Shown piece by piece: positions 43,517 to 52,316 of a stretch of DNA of 64,000 bases; the stretch's first letter is position 1; the number at the start of each line of letters is the position of its first letter. Source of the stretch: Mxb001 sp044360385 (GTDB taxonomy: Bacteria; Actinomycetota; Actinomycetes; S36-B12); contig JBIKKK010000001.1 of assembly GCA_044360385.1 (NCBI GenBank), forward strand, positions 21,819 to 85,818, given 5' to 3'. A program made the position numbers and the translations under genes. The notes beneath the pieces are model-generated. The model saw nothing but the letters and a program-made list of their open reading frames with translations. It ran no database searches and was not told the origin of the DNA.

Positions 43517-44362
43517 TCACGAGGACAGGCTCTCCTCCAGGGCCCGGCGCATGACCTCGGCGTCCAGGTCGTGCCCGGTCCACAGCCGCGCGTTGGTGAG
43601 CGCCTGATTGACCAGCATGCCGAGCCCCTGGAGTGTCGTGGCCCCGCGCGCGGCCGCGCGCTGCAGGAAGACCGTGTCGGGCGGGTTGGCGACGACGTCC
43701 GCGACCACCATGCCAGCGCGAATGCTCGTCTCCGCAACGTCCGGAGTGTCCGTGCTGGGAAAGAAGCCGATGGACGTCGCGTTGACGAGGATGTCGACCC
43801 CTTCGGGGACGGCGTAGGTGCCCGACCATGCCACAAAGGCACTGTCGGCAGGTGTGCGATCGCTCACCAGCGCGGCAAGTTCCTCGCCCCGGTCGCGGGT
43901 GCGGTTGACGATCGTGATGGAGCGGGCTCCGGCGAGTGCGGACTCCACCGCGATCGCGCGTGCGGCGCCACCGGCTCCCAGCACGACCATGTCGCGTCCG
44001 GAAGGATCGATCACCGTGCGCAGCGAGCGGACGAAGCCCTGGCCGTCGGTGTTCTCACCGGTGAGGTGGCCATCGCGATTGATGACGCAGTTGACCGCGC
44101 CGATGATCCCGGCAGAGGGAGCCATGGCATCGAGGTAATCGAGGATCGCCACCTTGTGGGGTATCGAGCAATTGAAGCCGAGCCAGCCCATGCCGATCGC
44201 ACCGCGCACCGCATCCTCGAGGCGCTCGGGCGGCACCTCGCAGTTGATGTAGCGGACATCGAGTCCGGCATGGGCATACGCCGCCTCCATGACGGCGACG
44301 GTCGGGTTCTGTGCCGCCGACGTGGCGAAGGACCCGGTTAGGTCAGCGAGGAATCCGGTCAC
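43517..44362 (-). CDS. aroE: Shikimate dehydrogenase family protein
   Basis: This 281-residue protein carries the AroE hallmarks: SIPHK with the catalytic Lys, GENTDGQGF for shikimate binding, the nucleotide-binding GAGGAARAI and the C-terminal LGMLVNQAL. It would reduce 3-dehydroshikimate with NADPH. The N-terminus (FATSAAQNPTVAVMEAAY) resembles an actinobacterial paralogous subgroup, so quinate or another substrate is possible. No aro operon partners are nearby. GTG at 44362 has GAGGAGG upstream. Confidence 0.85.
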   Translation of the reverse strand: MTGFLADLTGSFATSAAQNPTVAVMEAAYAHAGLDVRYINCEVPPERLEDAVRGAIGMGWLGFNCSIPHKVAILDYLDAMAPSAGIIGAVNCVINRDGHLTGENTDGQGFVRSLRTVIDPSGRDMVVLGAGGAARAIAVESALAGARSITIVNRTRDRGEELAALVSDRTPADSAFVAWSGTYAVPEGVDILVNATSIGFFPSTDTPDVAETSIRAGMVVADVVANPPDTVFLQRAAARGATTLQGLGMLVNQALTNARLWTGHDLDAEVMRRALEESLSS

Positions 44363-44410
44363 GCTGCCCTCCTCTCGATCGAGGGGAGCCTAGTGGTCCA
44401 TGATGCGCGC

Positions 44411-45184
44411 ATGGCGAGCATTGGATTCCTGGGCGTGGGCACGATCTCGGAGGCGATGGTGCGGGCGATGGCCGCGCGCGACCACTCCGCCGACTCGCTC
44501 CTGCTCTCACCGAGGTCCGCGGAGCGATCGGAGCGACTCGCTGCCGAGTTCGCGCAGTGCGAGCGGCTCGACTCCAATCAGGAGGTCATCGATGCGAGCG
44601 ACATCGTCGTGCTCGGTATGCGTCCGCAGCAGGTTGATGAGGCGCTGGCCGGGTTGACCTTCCGGGGTGACCAGGTGATCGCGAGTCTCATCGCGGGCAC
44701 CCCGCCCAGCGGCATCGCACCGCTCGTGTCGCCTGCGACCCGCGTGTGTCAGCTCATCCCGCTTCCCGCAATCGCGCTGCGTCGAGGTCCGCTCGTGATC
44801 AGTCCGCCGCTGCCCGAGGTGGTGTCGGCGATGCGCGGCCTGGGCGAGATCGTCACCCTTGAAGACGAGTCCCTCATCCGGACCTTGAGCTGCGCCTCGG
44901 CCTTCATGTCGACCTATTACGAGATGCAGAATTCACTCATCGACTGGATCGCCGCCCAGGGCATCGACGAGGCGACCGCATCGCGCTATGTCCGGGCCGA
45001 GCTCGATGGCTTGGCTGCCGTCGGATGGGTGACTCCCGATGCCGAGCGGCCCGAGCTCCCCGGCGAGCACCAGACCAAGGGGGGACTCAACGAGCGCGTG
45101 CGTGCTCGCCTCCTCGAGATCGGGTGGTTCGACAATCTCGTCGGTGCCATCGACGACGTCTATCGCACGGTCTCACTGCGCTAG
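44411..45184 (+). CDS. Pyrroline-5-carboxylate reductase family protein
   Basis: This 257-residue protein begins with the Rossmann motif IGFLGVGTISEAM and has ASDIVVLGMRPQQVDEAL and SLIAGTPPSGI as in ProC. The C-terminal dimerisation region ends in GEHQTKGGLNERV, which diverges from the usual SPGGTT motif of P5C reductases, so the true substrate may differ from pyrroline-5-carboxylate. ATG 44411 is preceded by CATGAT at six bases. It is divergent from aroE. Confidence 0.78.
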   Translation: MASIGFLGVGTISEAMVRAMAARDHSADSLLLSPRSAERSERLAAEFAQCERLDSNQEVIDASDIVVLGMRPQQVDEALAGLTFRGDQVIASLIAGTPPSGIAPLVSPATRVCQLIPLPAIALRRGPLVISPPLPEVVSAMRGLGEIVTLEDESLIRTLSCASAFMSTYYEMQNSLIDWIAAQGIDEATASRYVRAELDGLAAVGWVTPDAERPELPGEHQTKGGLNERVRARLLEIGWFDNLVGAIDDVYRTVSLR

Positions 45185-45256
45185 AGGAGCGGAGAAGTCG
45201 AGCCGGACCCGTTGGCCTTGACCGGCGCTAGGGATGCCCTTGCTGGGGCCGACACC

Positions 45257-45262
45257 TATAGT
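45257..45262 (+). promoter_or_regulatory. -10 hexamer for the hydrolase-ABC fusion gene
   Basis: TATAGT, close to the TATAAT consensus, ends six bases before the ATG at 45269. No ribosome-binding site or good -35 is present; leaderless initiation is likely. Confidence 0.5.
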
Positions 45263-45268
45263 CGAGTG

Positions 45269-47740
45269 ATGCGCGTCATTCTCGGGGGCACTATGGCTGC
45301 CCTCGTCGCGCTCGCTTCGCTCTCGGCGCCGCAGGCCGCGCTCGCGCAGGTGGAGCCCGTCGCGATGATGCTCGCAGGCGGCCCCACCTCAGCGATGGAT
45401 CCCACTCCGGTGCAACTCGATGCGGATGTGTATGTCCCCGAGGTCACGCCTGCGCCTGCTGTCCTGCTCGCCCATGGCTTCGGCGGGAGCAAGGAGGGCA
45501 CCGCGGAGGAAGCCCAACTCCTCGCCGAGGTAGGTTTCGTCGTGCTCGCCTACACCGCGCGCGGCTTCGGCGAGTCCACCGGACTCATCTCGATGAACGC
45601 ACCCGACTTCGAGGTGGCCGACGCCTCCGCGCTGATCGACTACCTCGCGAGCCTGGCCAGCGTGACCTCAGAGTCACCGGGCGATCCCGTGGTGGGTGTC
45701 GGCGGTGGTTCCTACGGCGGTGCGCTCGCACTCCTGCTCGCCGGCTACGACGAGCGGGTGGACGCCGTGGCCGCCGACATCACCTGGAACGACCTCGAGA
45801 CGTCGCTCTTCGCCCAGTCCGCGGTGGAAGGAGCGCAGCCGGGAGTGCTCAAGAGCCTGTGGACCTCGCTCTTCTTCTCCTCCGGGCTCGGTCTCGAGCC
45901 CGGCCAGCCGGTCTCGGAGTGCGGGCGCTTCACTCCGGAGTGGTGCGCGGCGTACGTCGAGGCGGTCACTCGGGGCGTCGTGTCGCCCGAGGCCTCTGCC
46001 CTCATGGCGCAGTCGTCGCCCCGGAGCATCGCGGACCGCATCACGGCGCCGGTGCTGCTGGGTGCGGGGCAGGCCGACTCGCTCTTCCCGCTCATGCAGG
46101 CCAATGCCAACGCCGAGCAGATCGTCAACGCCCCGGTCAAGGTGGTGTGGCACGCGGGCGGCCACGACGGGGGCATCGCCGAAACCGACCGCCTGCGCTC
46201 ACTGAGCAGCGCGTGGTTTGACCAGCACCTGCGCGGTGGGCCCGCGGTGAGTGACGCATTCGAGGTGTCGCTCGTCGAGGCCTCCGCGCTTAGTGACCGC
46301 GATCCGGGCACCGTGGAGGTGCTCTCCTCTCCGGCATACCCGGGGATCTTCGGCGACGGCACGGTCGAGATGCCCGTGCTCGCGCCAGCGCAGCAGGTGC
46401 TTGCTCCGGCGGGGGGTGCGCCGGCGGCGATTACGTCGCTGCCGGGGGCTGGGGGTCTCGCGAGCCTTGCCGGCGACTTCCTCTCCGTGCCCCTGCCGGG
46501 ACAGACAGCCGGGTTCTTCACCGAAGCGCTTCCCGAGTCGATGCGGATCGTCGGCGCTACGCGCGCGCGATTGTCGGTGAGCAGCGATCGTCCCGTCGAC
46601 GAAGCGGTCCTCTTCGCCTCGTTGCGCATCGTGGGCGCCAATGGCCGTCAGACCCTGCCGCAGGGGCTGGTGGCGCCGATCCGCATTCCCGATCTCGGAC
46701 CTGAGCCTGTCACCGTCGATGTCGTGTTGCCCGGCGTAGTCACCCAGGTCGCGGCGGGCGACCGCCTTGCGCTGGTCGTCGCGACCACCGACCAGGGCTA
46801 CCGCATGCCACCGGGTCCCGCGGTCTACACCGTCGCTGCTGACGGCCCGATCTTCTTGCCCACCCTGCAGGGAAGCACGTCTGCCGTGGGCACTCCGCCG
46901 TGGGTCTGGCCGCTGGGTGCGCTCATCATCACGGCCCTGATCTGGCTGGGCGTCGCGCTCCTGCGCCCGCGCGATCGCGAAGGAGAGGCCCGGCCCGATC
47001 TTGCCGGGGTCCCGCTCGCGACGCGCGACCTCGCCAAGGAGTTCAAGGGCGGGCTCCGTGCCGTCGACGGCGTGACCTTCGATGTGCCGCCGGGCGTCGT
47101 GCTGGGGCTCCTCGGCCCCAATGGCGCGGGTAAGACGACGACCATGCGCATGGCGATGGGTCTTATTCGTCCGACGAGCGGTGACACGTGGATCTTCGGC
47201 GAGCATGTGCGCCCCGGCGCACCGGTGCTCGCGCGGGTGGGCAGCTTCATCGAAGGCCCCGGCTTCCTCCCGCACCTCACGGGGCGGCAGAACCTGGATC
47301 TCTTCTGGCGGGCGAGCGGGCGCGAGGGCGGTGATCCGCATCTCGAGGAGGTGCTTGAGATCGCCGGGCTCGGCACCGCGGTGGACAGGAAGGTGCGCAC
47401 CTATAGCCAGGGCATGCGCCAGCGTCTTGGCATCGCGCAGGCGATGCTCGGGCTGCCTGACCTGCTGGTGCTCGATGAGCCCACAAATGGCCTCGATCCA
47501 CCGCAGATCCGCGAGATGCGCCAGGTCATGCACGACTACGCCGCTTCGGGCAAGACAGTGATCGTGTCATCGCACCTCCTGGGAGAGGTGGAGCAGACCT
47601 GCTCGCACGTCGTGGTGATGGACCACGGCAACCTGATCTACTCCGGGACCGTCGACGAGCTTCTCGCCGGCCGTAGCGGCCTGCGTCTCGAGGATGTCTT
47701 CCTCGAACTCGTGGGGGAAGGGCACCGGGTGGATCAGTGA
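45269..47740 (+). CDS. Fusion of a secreted S15/X-Pro-peptidase-like hydrolase and an ABC-2 type ATPase
   Basis: This 823-residue protein has a signal sequence (about 1-27), an alpha/beta hydrolase domain of the S15/CocE type (LLAHGFGGSKEGT; nucleophile Ser148 in GGGSYGG; Asp in GAGQADSLFPL; His in HAGGHDGG) and a following beta-sandwich region to about residue 540. A membrane helix (about 546-567) leads to a cytoplasmic ABC ATPase with Walker A GPNGAGKTT (616-624), signature YSQGMRQRLGIAQ, Walker B LLVLDEPTNGLDP and H-loop SSHLL. All catalytic elements of both halves look intact. The permease gene follows with a GTGA overlap. The role may be cleavage coupled to export or signalling; this is inference. 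Confidence 0.88.
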   Translation: MRVILGGTMAALVALASLSAPQAALAQVEPVAMMLAGGPTSAMDPTPVQLDADVYVPEVTPAPAVLLAHGFGGSKEGTAEEAQLLAEVGFVVLAYTARGFGESTGLISMNAPDFEVADASALIDYLASLASVTSESPGDPVVGVGGGSYGGALALLLAGYDERVDAVAADITWNDLETSLFAQSAVEGAQPGVLKSLWTSLFFSSGLGLEPGQPVSECGRFTPEWCAAYVEAVTRGVVSPEASALMAQSSPRSIADRITAPVLLGAGQADSLFPLMQANANAEQIVNAPVKVVWHAGGHDGGIAETDRLRSLSSAWFDQHLRGGPAVSDAFEVSLVEASALSDRDPGTVEVLSSPAYPGIFGDGTVEMPVLAPAQQVLAPAGGAPAAITSLPGAGGLASLAGDFLSVPLPGQTAGFFTEALPESMRIVGATRARLSVSSDRPVDEAVLFASLRIVGANGRQTLPQGLVAPIRIPDLGPEPVTVDVVLPGVVTQVAAGDRLALVVATTDQGYRMPPGPAVYTVAADGPIFLPTLQGSTSAVGTPPWVWPLGALIITALIWLGVALLRPRDREGEARPDLAGVPLATRDLAKEFKGGLRAVDGVTFDVPPGVVLGLLGPNGAGKTTTMRMAMGLIRPTSGDTWIFGEHVRPGAPVLARVGSFIEGPGFLPHLTGRQNLDLFWRASGREGGDPHLEEVLEIAGLGTAVDRKVRTYSQGMRQRLGIAQAMLGLPDLLVLDEPTNGLDPPQIREMRQVMHDYAASGKTVIVSSHLLGEVEQTCSHVVVMDHGNLIYSGTVDELLAGRSGLRLEDVFLELVGEGHRVDQ

Positions 47741-48624
47741 GCACCGTCATGGAGACGCCGAATCCGGGCGGGACGGCAGAGCCGTCCACGTCGAGTTACG
47801 CCGCGCGCAAGACCCTCACTGTCCGCGTCGAGCTCGTCCGCCAACTGCGTCGTCGGCGCACCCTCGTCGCCTTCGGCCTGGCTGTTGCCCTGCCGCTCAT
47901 CGTGGTCGCGGCCGTCAAGCTGGGCCCGGAGTCTCGTGGCTTCGGCGACGGAGATCTTGATCTTGTCGGACTTGCGACAGCTGGACCGTGGAACTTCACC
48001 CTCACGATGCTGCTCTTCGCGTCGGGATTCCTCCTCACGATCATCGCGGCGATGTTCCTCGGCGACACGGTGGCGAGCGAGGCATCGTGGTCGACGATGC
48101 GCTATCTGCTGGCAGCGCCGGTGCCACGGCGCAGGTTCCTGCGCGCCAAGATGATCGTCGGCCTCATCCTTACCGTTGCCACCCTGGTCATCCTCATCGC
48201 CGTGTCCTTCGGCATCGCCCTCGTTGTCTTCGGGTCGGCACCGCTCACGAGCCCCCTGGGCGGGTCCTTCGACGTCGCGACCTCGTGGCAGCGCTTGGGC
48301 ATCGTGACTATCTACATCGCGATCCAATTGCTCATCCCCGCGGGGATCGCGTTCCTCATGAGCGTGTTGACCGATGTGCCCCTGGGAGCGGTTGGTGCCG
48401 CGGTCGTCATCGTGATCGTCCTCAACATCATTGATGCCATCGACGCCCTCGGTGACTTGAGGAGGCTCCTCCCCACCGACTACGGCGGTTCCTGGGCGGA
48501 TGCGCTCGGCCAGCAGATCGCCTGGGACGACATGGCGATAGGCGCGTCCTACGCCGTCGTGACCTTCGCCGTGCTCGCAGCCATCGCCTTCCTGCGCTTC
48601 GATCGCAAGGACATTCTCTCCTAG
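47737..48624 (+). CDS. ABC-2 type permease
   Basis: This 295-residue protein has six membrane segments in the ABC-2 permease pattern: an N-terminal amphipathic region, a first helix at about 44-62, then a long block at about 90-160 with DTVASEASWSTMRYLLAAPV, the conserved cytoplasmic segment of the family. GTG 47737 overlaps the fusion gene's stop. It forms a transporter with the ATPase half of the fusion. The substrate is unknown; bacitracin-type resistance exporters share this architecture. Confidence 0.85.
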   Translation: MSTVMETPNPGGTAEPSTSSYAARKTLTVRVELVRQLRRRRTLVAFGLAVALPLIVVAAVKLGPESRGFGDGDLDLVGLATAGPWNFTLTMLLFASGFLLTIIAAMFLGDTVASEASWSTMRYLLAAPVPRRRFLRAKMIVGLILTVATLVILIAVSFGIALVVFGSAPLTSPLGGSFDVATSWQRLGIVTIYIAIQLLIPAGIAFLMSVLTDVPLGAVGAAVVIVIVLNIIDAIDALGDLRRLLPTDYGGSWADALGQQIAWDDMAIGASYAVVTFAVLAAIAFLRFDRKDILS

Positions 48625-48636
48625 TCTGAGTAGTCA

Positions 48637-48665
48637 CCTGGTCTGGCAGGATGAACCAGACCAGG
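48637..48665. promoter_or_regulatory. Perfect inverted repeat overlapping the MFS ribosome-binding site
   Basis: CCTGGTCTGG (48637-48646) and CCAGACCAGG (48656-48665) are a perfect 10-bp palindrome with a nine-base spacer, ending within the GGGAGGG ribosome-binding region of the gene starting at 48674. It could be a repressor operator or an RNA hairpin limiting translation; it also lies 13 bases after the permease stop and could terminate that transcript. Confidence 0.6.
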
Positions 48666-48673
48666 GAGGGAAC

Positions 48674-50278
48674 ATGGCAACCGATGCCGCCGCCGGCACC
48701 ACTCAAGCGCCGGCTCGGGCCGGGATCGTCCTCACCGCGCTGATCCTCGCCGCCATCGTGGCCAACCTCAACCTCAGCGTCGCCAACGTCGCGCTGCCGG
48801 ACATCGGCAGGGCGCTCGAGGCCGGGCAGACCGAGATCAACCTCATCGCCATCGGATGCACGCTCGGCCTCGCGATGTCCGTGCTCTACCTCGGCGCCCT
48901 GGGCGATCGCTACGGCCGCAAGCTCATGCTCATGCTCGGCATGATGCTCACCCTGCCCGCCAGCGCTATTTCTGCCTGGGCGCCCAACGACATCATCCTC
49001 ATCGGAGGGCGCATCTTCACAGGCGTCGCGGCTGGCCTGGCCTATCCGACGACGCTCGCACTGATCACGGCCCTGTGGGGCCCGACCCGGGCCAGGGTCA
49101 AGGCAATCGCCCTGTGGTCAGGCATCGGGAGCGGGGGCGCGGTGCTCGGTCCTGTCATCGCCGGAGCACTCCTGGAGTGGTTCTGGTGGGGGTCGGTCTT
49201 CCTCATCGCCGTCCCACCCGCGGTGATTGCCCTCGTGCTGGTGTGGAAGTTCGTGCCCGCCCACGTCAATGAGTCCACCGATCCGGTCGACAACCTCGGC
49301 GGCATCCTCTCGGTCGTCATGATTGCCGCCCTCGTCCTCGGCCTGAGCACCGTCGCCGCTCCCGGGCAGTTCGCGTCCTCCCTCGCCCTGATGGGGCTCG
49401 CCCTCGTCGTGGGCGTGCTCTTCATCATCCGGCAGCGCCGAGCGCGCAATCCGCTCTACGACCTCAACTATGCGGCTCGTCGGCTCTTCTGGGTTGCTGC
49501 CATCAGCGGCATGATCGTCTTCGGATCGCTCATGGGCTCGCTCTTCATCGGGCAGCAGTTCCTCCAGGACGTCCTCGCGTATTCGACACTTTCTGCAGGC
49601 CTTGCCGTCCTGCCGGCGGCGTTCATGATGATGGCCGTCTCACCCCTGTCCGCACGCATGATCAATGCCCTCGGGTCTCGTGACACTCTCCTGATCGGCA
49701 CCGGCCTGGTGGTCGTCGGTTTCGTCGTCATGCTGGTGGTTTGGGGAGAGGGCACGCCGTACTGGGAGGTGGGCATCGCCTACGCGCTGGTCGGAGCGGG
49801 CGTCGGCATCGCACTTGCACCTGCCTCGAGGGCGTTGACCAGTTCCGTGCCAGTCGACCGCGTGGGCATGGCTTCGGCCACCTCGGACCTGCAGCGTGAC
49901 CTGGGCGGTTCGATCATGCAGGCCCTCTTGGGGTCACTGCTCACCGCCGGCTACGCCACCGCCATGGCCAAGCAGATTGGTGAGAGTTCCGAGGCCTCGC
50001 AGATCACGTCCGAGACGCAGGCTTCCCTGCAGAAGTCCTTCACCACAGCACAGTCCCTGAGCGAGCAGTACCCGCAGTACGCGAGTCAGATCGTCGAGGC
50101 TGCGCGGCAGTCGTTCCTCACGGGAGCCAACTGGGCCTACGCCGCAGCGATTGCAGCGGGCCTCATTGCCATGGTGATCGTGCGCATGGCGTATCCCGGC
50201 AAGGCCGGGGAGACCGCCCTCCTCGCGGAGTACGCCAAGGAGGACTCCGCCGCGCCGGCGGCCAAGACGGGCGGCTAG
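48674..50278 (+). CDS. DHA2-type (14-helix) MFS multidrug transporter
   Basis: This 534-residue protein has fourteen membrane segments. Motif A appears as GALGDRYGRKLMLM, motif B as GGRIFTGVAAGLAYP, motif C as WSGIGSGGAVLGPVIAGALL, and NVALPDIGRAL is the DHA2 N-terminal signature. A large loop with Ser/Gln/Glu residues (about 445-480) precedes the last helix. Such proteins export drugs or metabolites using the proton gradient. The palindrome immediately upstream suggests specific control. Its stop overlaps the convergent livM stop by four bases. Confidence 0.88.
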   Translation: MATDAAAGTTQAPARAGIVLTALILAAIVANLNLSVANVALPDIGRALEAGQTEINLIAIGCTLGLAMSVLYLGALGDRYGRKLMLMLGMMLTLPASAISAWAPNDIILIGGRIFTGVAAGLAYPTTLALITALWGPTRARVKAIALWSGIGSGGAVLGPVIAGALLEWFWWGSVFLIAVPPAVIALVLVWKFVPAHVNESTDPVDNLGGILSVVMIAALVLGLSTVAAPGQFASSLALMGLALVVGVLFIIRQRRARNPLYDLNYAARRLFWVAAISGMIVFGSLMGSLFIGQQFLQDVLAYSTLSAGLAVLPAAFMMMAVSPLSARMINALGSRDTLLIGTGLVVVGFVVMLVVWGEGTPYWEVGIAYALVGAGVGIALAPASRALTSSVPVDRVGMASATSDLQRDLGGSIMQALLGSLLTAGYATAMAKQIGESSEASQITSETQASLQKSFTTAQSLSEQYPQYASQIVEAARQSFLTGANWAYAAAIAAGLIAMVIVRMAYPGKAGETALLAEYAKEDSAAPAAKTGG

Positions 50279-51420
50279 TAGCTGAAGGGCCAGGCCTTGA
50301 AGTAGTTACGCAATCGCAGCCATAGTCCGTAGAGCCCACGTGGCTCGAGGATGAGGAAGAGGATGATCAGCAGGCCGAAGATGATGGTCTGAAGCTCGAA
50401 GACATTGAGCAGGCCACCTTCGCCGATGCCACCGAATCCGGGGATGAAGCCGGTGAGGGTGTTGACCAGCTTGGGCAGCATGACGACGAAGATCGCACCC
50501 ATGATCGAGCCGGTGATGGTCGCGAGGCCGCCAATGAAGACGACGGCGAGGAAGTCAATAGAGAGGAAGATATTCCACGTCTCCGGCGAGATGCGGCCGA
50601 TGACGATCGAGAGCAGTGCTCCGGAGATGCCCGCGTAGAAGGACGAGACGGTGAAGGCGAGCGACTTGGTGCGCAAGAGTGATACACCCATCACCTCGGC
50701 GGCCACGTCGCGGTCGCGAACCGCAGCGAAGTTGCGGCCGTAGCGGGAGCGCACGAAGTTGCGTGCGCCGAAGGCCATGACGAGGAAGATCACCAGGCAC
50801 GCGACGTAGAAGACGGTGAAGCGATCAATGCGATAGCCGAGGATCGTCTGGTTGGAGAAGAGGTCGAAGCCGAGGAAGACCGGCTCCGCTGGCGCACGAC
50901 CCACGCCGGCTCCGCCGGTGATCGGCTTGGCCTCCTTGAAGATGTGCTCGCCGATGAAGACCAGGCCGAGGGTGAGGATCGCGAGGTAGAGACCACGCAC
51001 TCTTGCCGCCAGGGGGGCGAGCACGAAGGCCACGAGTGCGGGCACGAGTCCGGCAAGGGGCAGCCAAATGACCATGTCGAGCCCAAGACCGATGACGTCA
51101 CCTTGAGCCTCGCCGCCCAGGACAGCAGCGGTGTAGGCGCCCACGCCCATGAAGAACGCCTGGCCCAGGGAGACCTGCCCGGCGTACCCCGTGAGGACAT
51201 TGAGACCGATGCCTCCGATAGCGAAGATGAGGACTGTCGTGAGCAGTGCGACCCAGTCGCGCGTGAGGAAGAACGGGATGATCGCCATGGCGATGATCCC
51301 GACGATGACCCAATTGCGCTTGACGCGAGTGTTGAAGATCGCCATCTCGCGCGAGTAGCTGGTGAAGAGCTGCGGGCGTCCCTTGACCGTGCGAAGTGAC
51401 TCCTTGGTCGCGGTGGTCAT
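50275..51420 (-). CDS. livM: Branched-chain amino acid-type ABC permease LivM
   Basis: This 381-residue permease has about ten membrane segments. LNVLTGYAGQVSLGQAFFMGVGAY is the LivM signature and FVRSRYGRNFAAVRDRDVAAEVMGV is the conserved cytoplasmic coupling loop that contacts the ATPase. ATG at 51420 overlaps the livH stop by four bases. Together with LivH it forms the membrane channel of the importer. Confidence 0.94.
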   Translation of the reverse strand: MTTATKESLRTVKGRPQLFTSYSREMAIFNTRVKRNWVIVGIIAMAIIPFFLTRDWVALLTTVLIFAIGGIGLNVLTGYAGQVSLGQAFFMGVGAYTAAVLGGEAQGDVIGLGLDMVIWLPLAGLVPALVAFVLAPLAARVRGLYLAILTLGLVFIGEHIFKEAKPITGGAGVGRAPAEPVFLGFDLFSNQTILGYRIDRFTVFYVACLVIFLVMAFGARNFVRSRYGRNFAAVRDRDVAAEVMGVSLLRTKSLAFTVSSFYAGISGALLSIVIGRISPETWNIFLSIDFLAVVFIGGLATITGSIMGAIFVVMLPKLVNTLTGFIPGFGGIGEGGLLNVFELQTIIFGLLIILFLILEPRGLYGLWLRLRNYFKAWPFSY

Positions 51421-52313
51421 ACCCGCACCACCTCCTTCGTGCCGAAGAGACCGTAGGGCCTGACCATCAAGACGATGATCATGATCAGGTAGGGCACGAT
51501 GACGTCGAAGTTGGCGCCGAGCCACGGGGCGTAAATGGGCTGGTAGGTCCGGGTCAGCGACTCGGCGATGCCGATGATGAGACCGGCGATGACGGAACCC
51601 TTGATGGAGTCCAGGCCGCCGAGGATGATCACGGGCAGGGCCTTGAGGGCCACCAGGGCGACCGTCGTTTCGATTCCCGAGCTGCCGGCCGTGAGCAGTG
51701 CACCCGCGAGGGCTGCCATGGCCGCGGCGATCCCCCAGGAGAGCCCGAACATTCGGCCGACATTGATGCCCTGGGCCAGGCTTGTCTCCTGGTCGAAGGC
51801 CGTGGCCCGCATGGCGAGGCCCGTCCGCGACCGCGTGAGGAAGAGACCCACGATCGCGATGGCGACGAGGGCGATGACCAGGCGCGCGATGTCCACGGTG
51901 AAGAGCCGCGCACCGAAGACGTCCACCGTGTTGAGGCCGAAGGGGTCGTTGACCGTGAGGAGCTCGGATCCGATGAGGCGACCGCCAATGATGAGCAAGA
52001 TGATGAAGACGCCGACCGTCACGGTCGCCGCCGAGAAGGCCGGTCTGCCGACCATGGGTCGCAGGGCGATGCGCTCGATCACCATTCCGATGATGGCCAT
52101 GACGGCCATGCCAAGGAGCACCGAGAGCCAGAAGGGAAGTCCGATGGCATTGCCGAAGGAACCCGTGAAGAATGCGCCGAGGATCATGAGCGCGGGGGTC
52201 GCGAAGTTGATGACGCCCGTGGCCCGGTAGACGATCACGAAGGACACGCCCAGGACGGCGTAGAGCCCGCCCAGGCCCAGTCCCCGGACGAGGGATTCGA
52301 TCAGGTCCGTCAT
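51417..52313 (-). CDS. livH: Branched-chain amino acid-type ABC permease LivH
   Basis: This 298-residue permease has about eight membrane segments, the N-terminal LGLGGLYAVLGVSFVIVYRATGV pattern and the coupling segment GLAMRATAFDQETSLAQGINV typical of LivH. It lies between fadD and livM in the leftward operon, three bases after the fadD stop. Confidence 0.94.
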   Translation of the reverse strand: MTDLIESLVRGLGLGGLYAVLGVSFVIVYRATGVINFATPALMILGAFFTGSFGNAIGLPFWLSVLLGMAVMAIIGMVIERIALRPMVGRPAFSAATVTVGVFIILLIIGGRLIGSELLTVNDPFGLNTVDVFGARLFTVDIARLVIALVAIAIVGLFLTRSRTGLAMRATAFDQETSLAQGINVGRMFGLSWGIAAAMAALAGALLTAGSSGIETTVALVALKALPVIILGGLDSIKGSVIAGLIIGIAESLTRTYQPIYAPWLGANFDVIVPYLIMIIVLMVRPYGLFGTKEVVRV

Positions 52314-52316
52314 GTC

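Noticed and set aside
45218..45223. TTGACC as a -35 box for the fusion gene
   Set aside because: It is 33 bases from the TATAGT hexamer, far from the usual 16-19.
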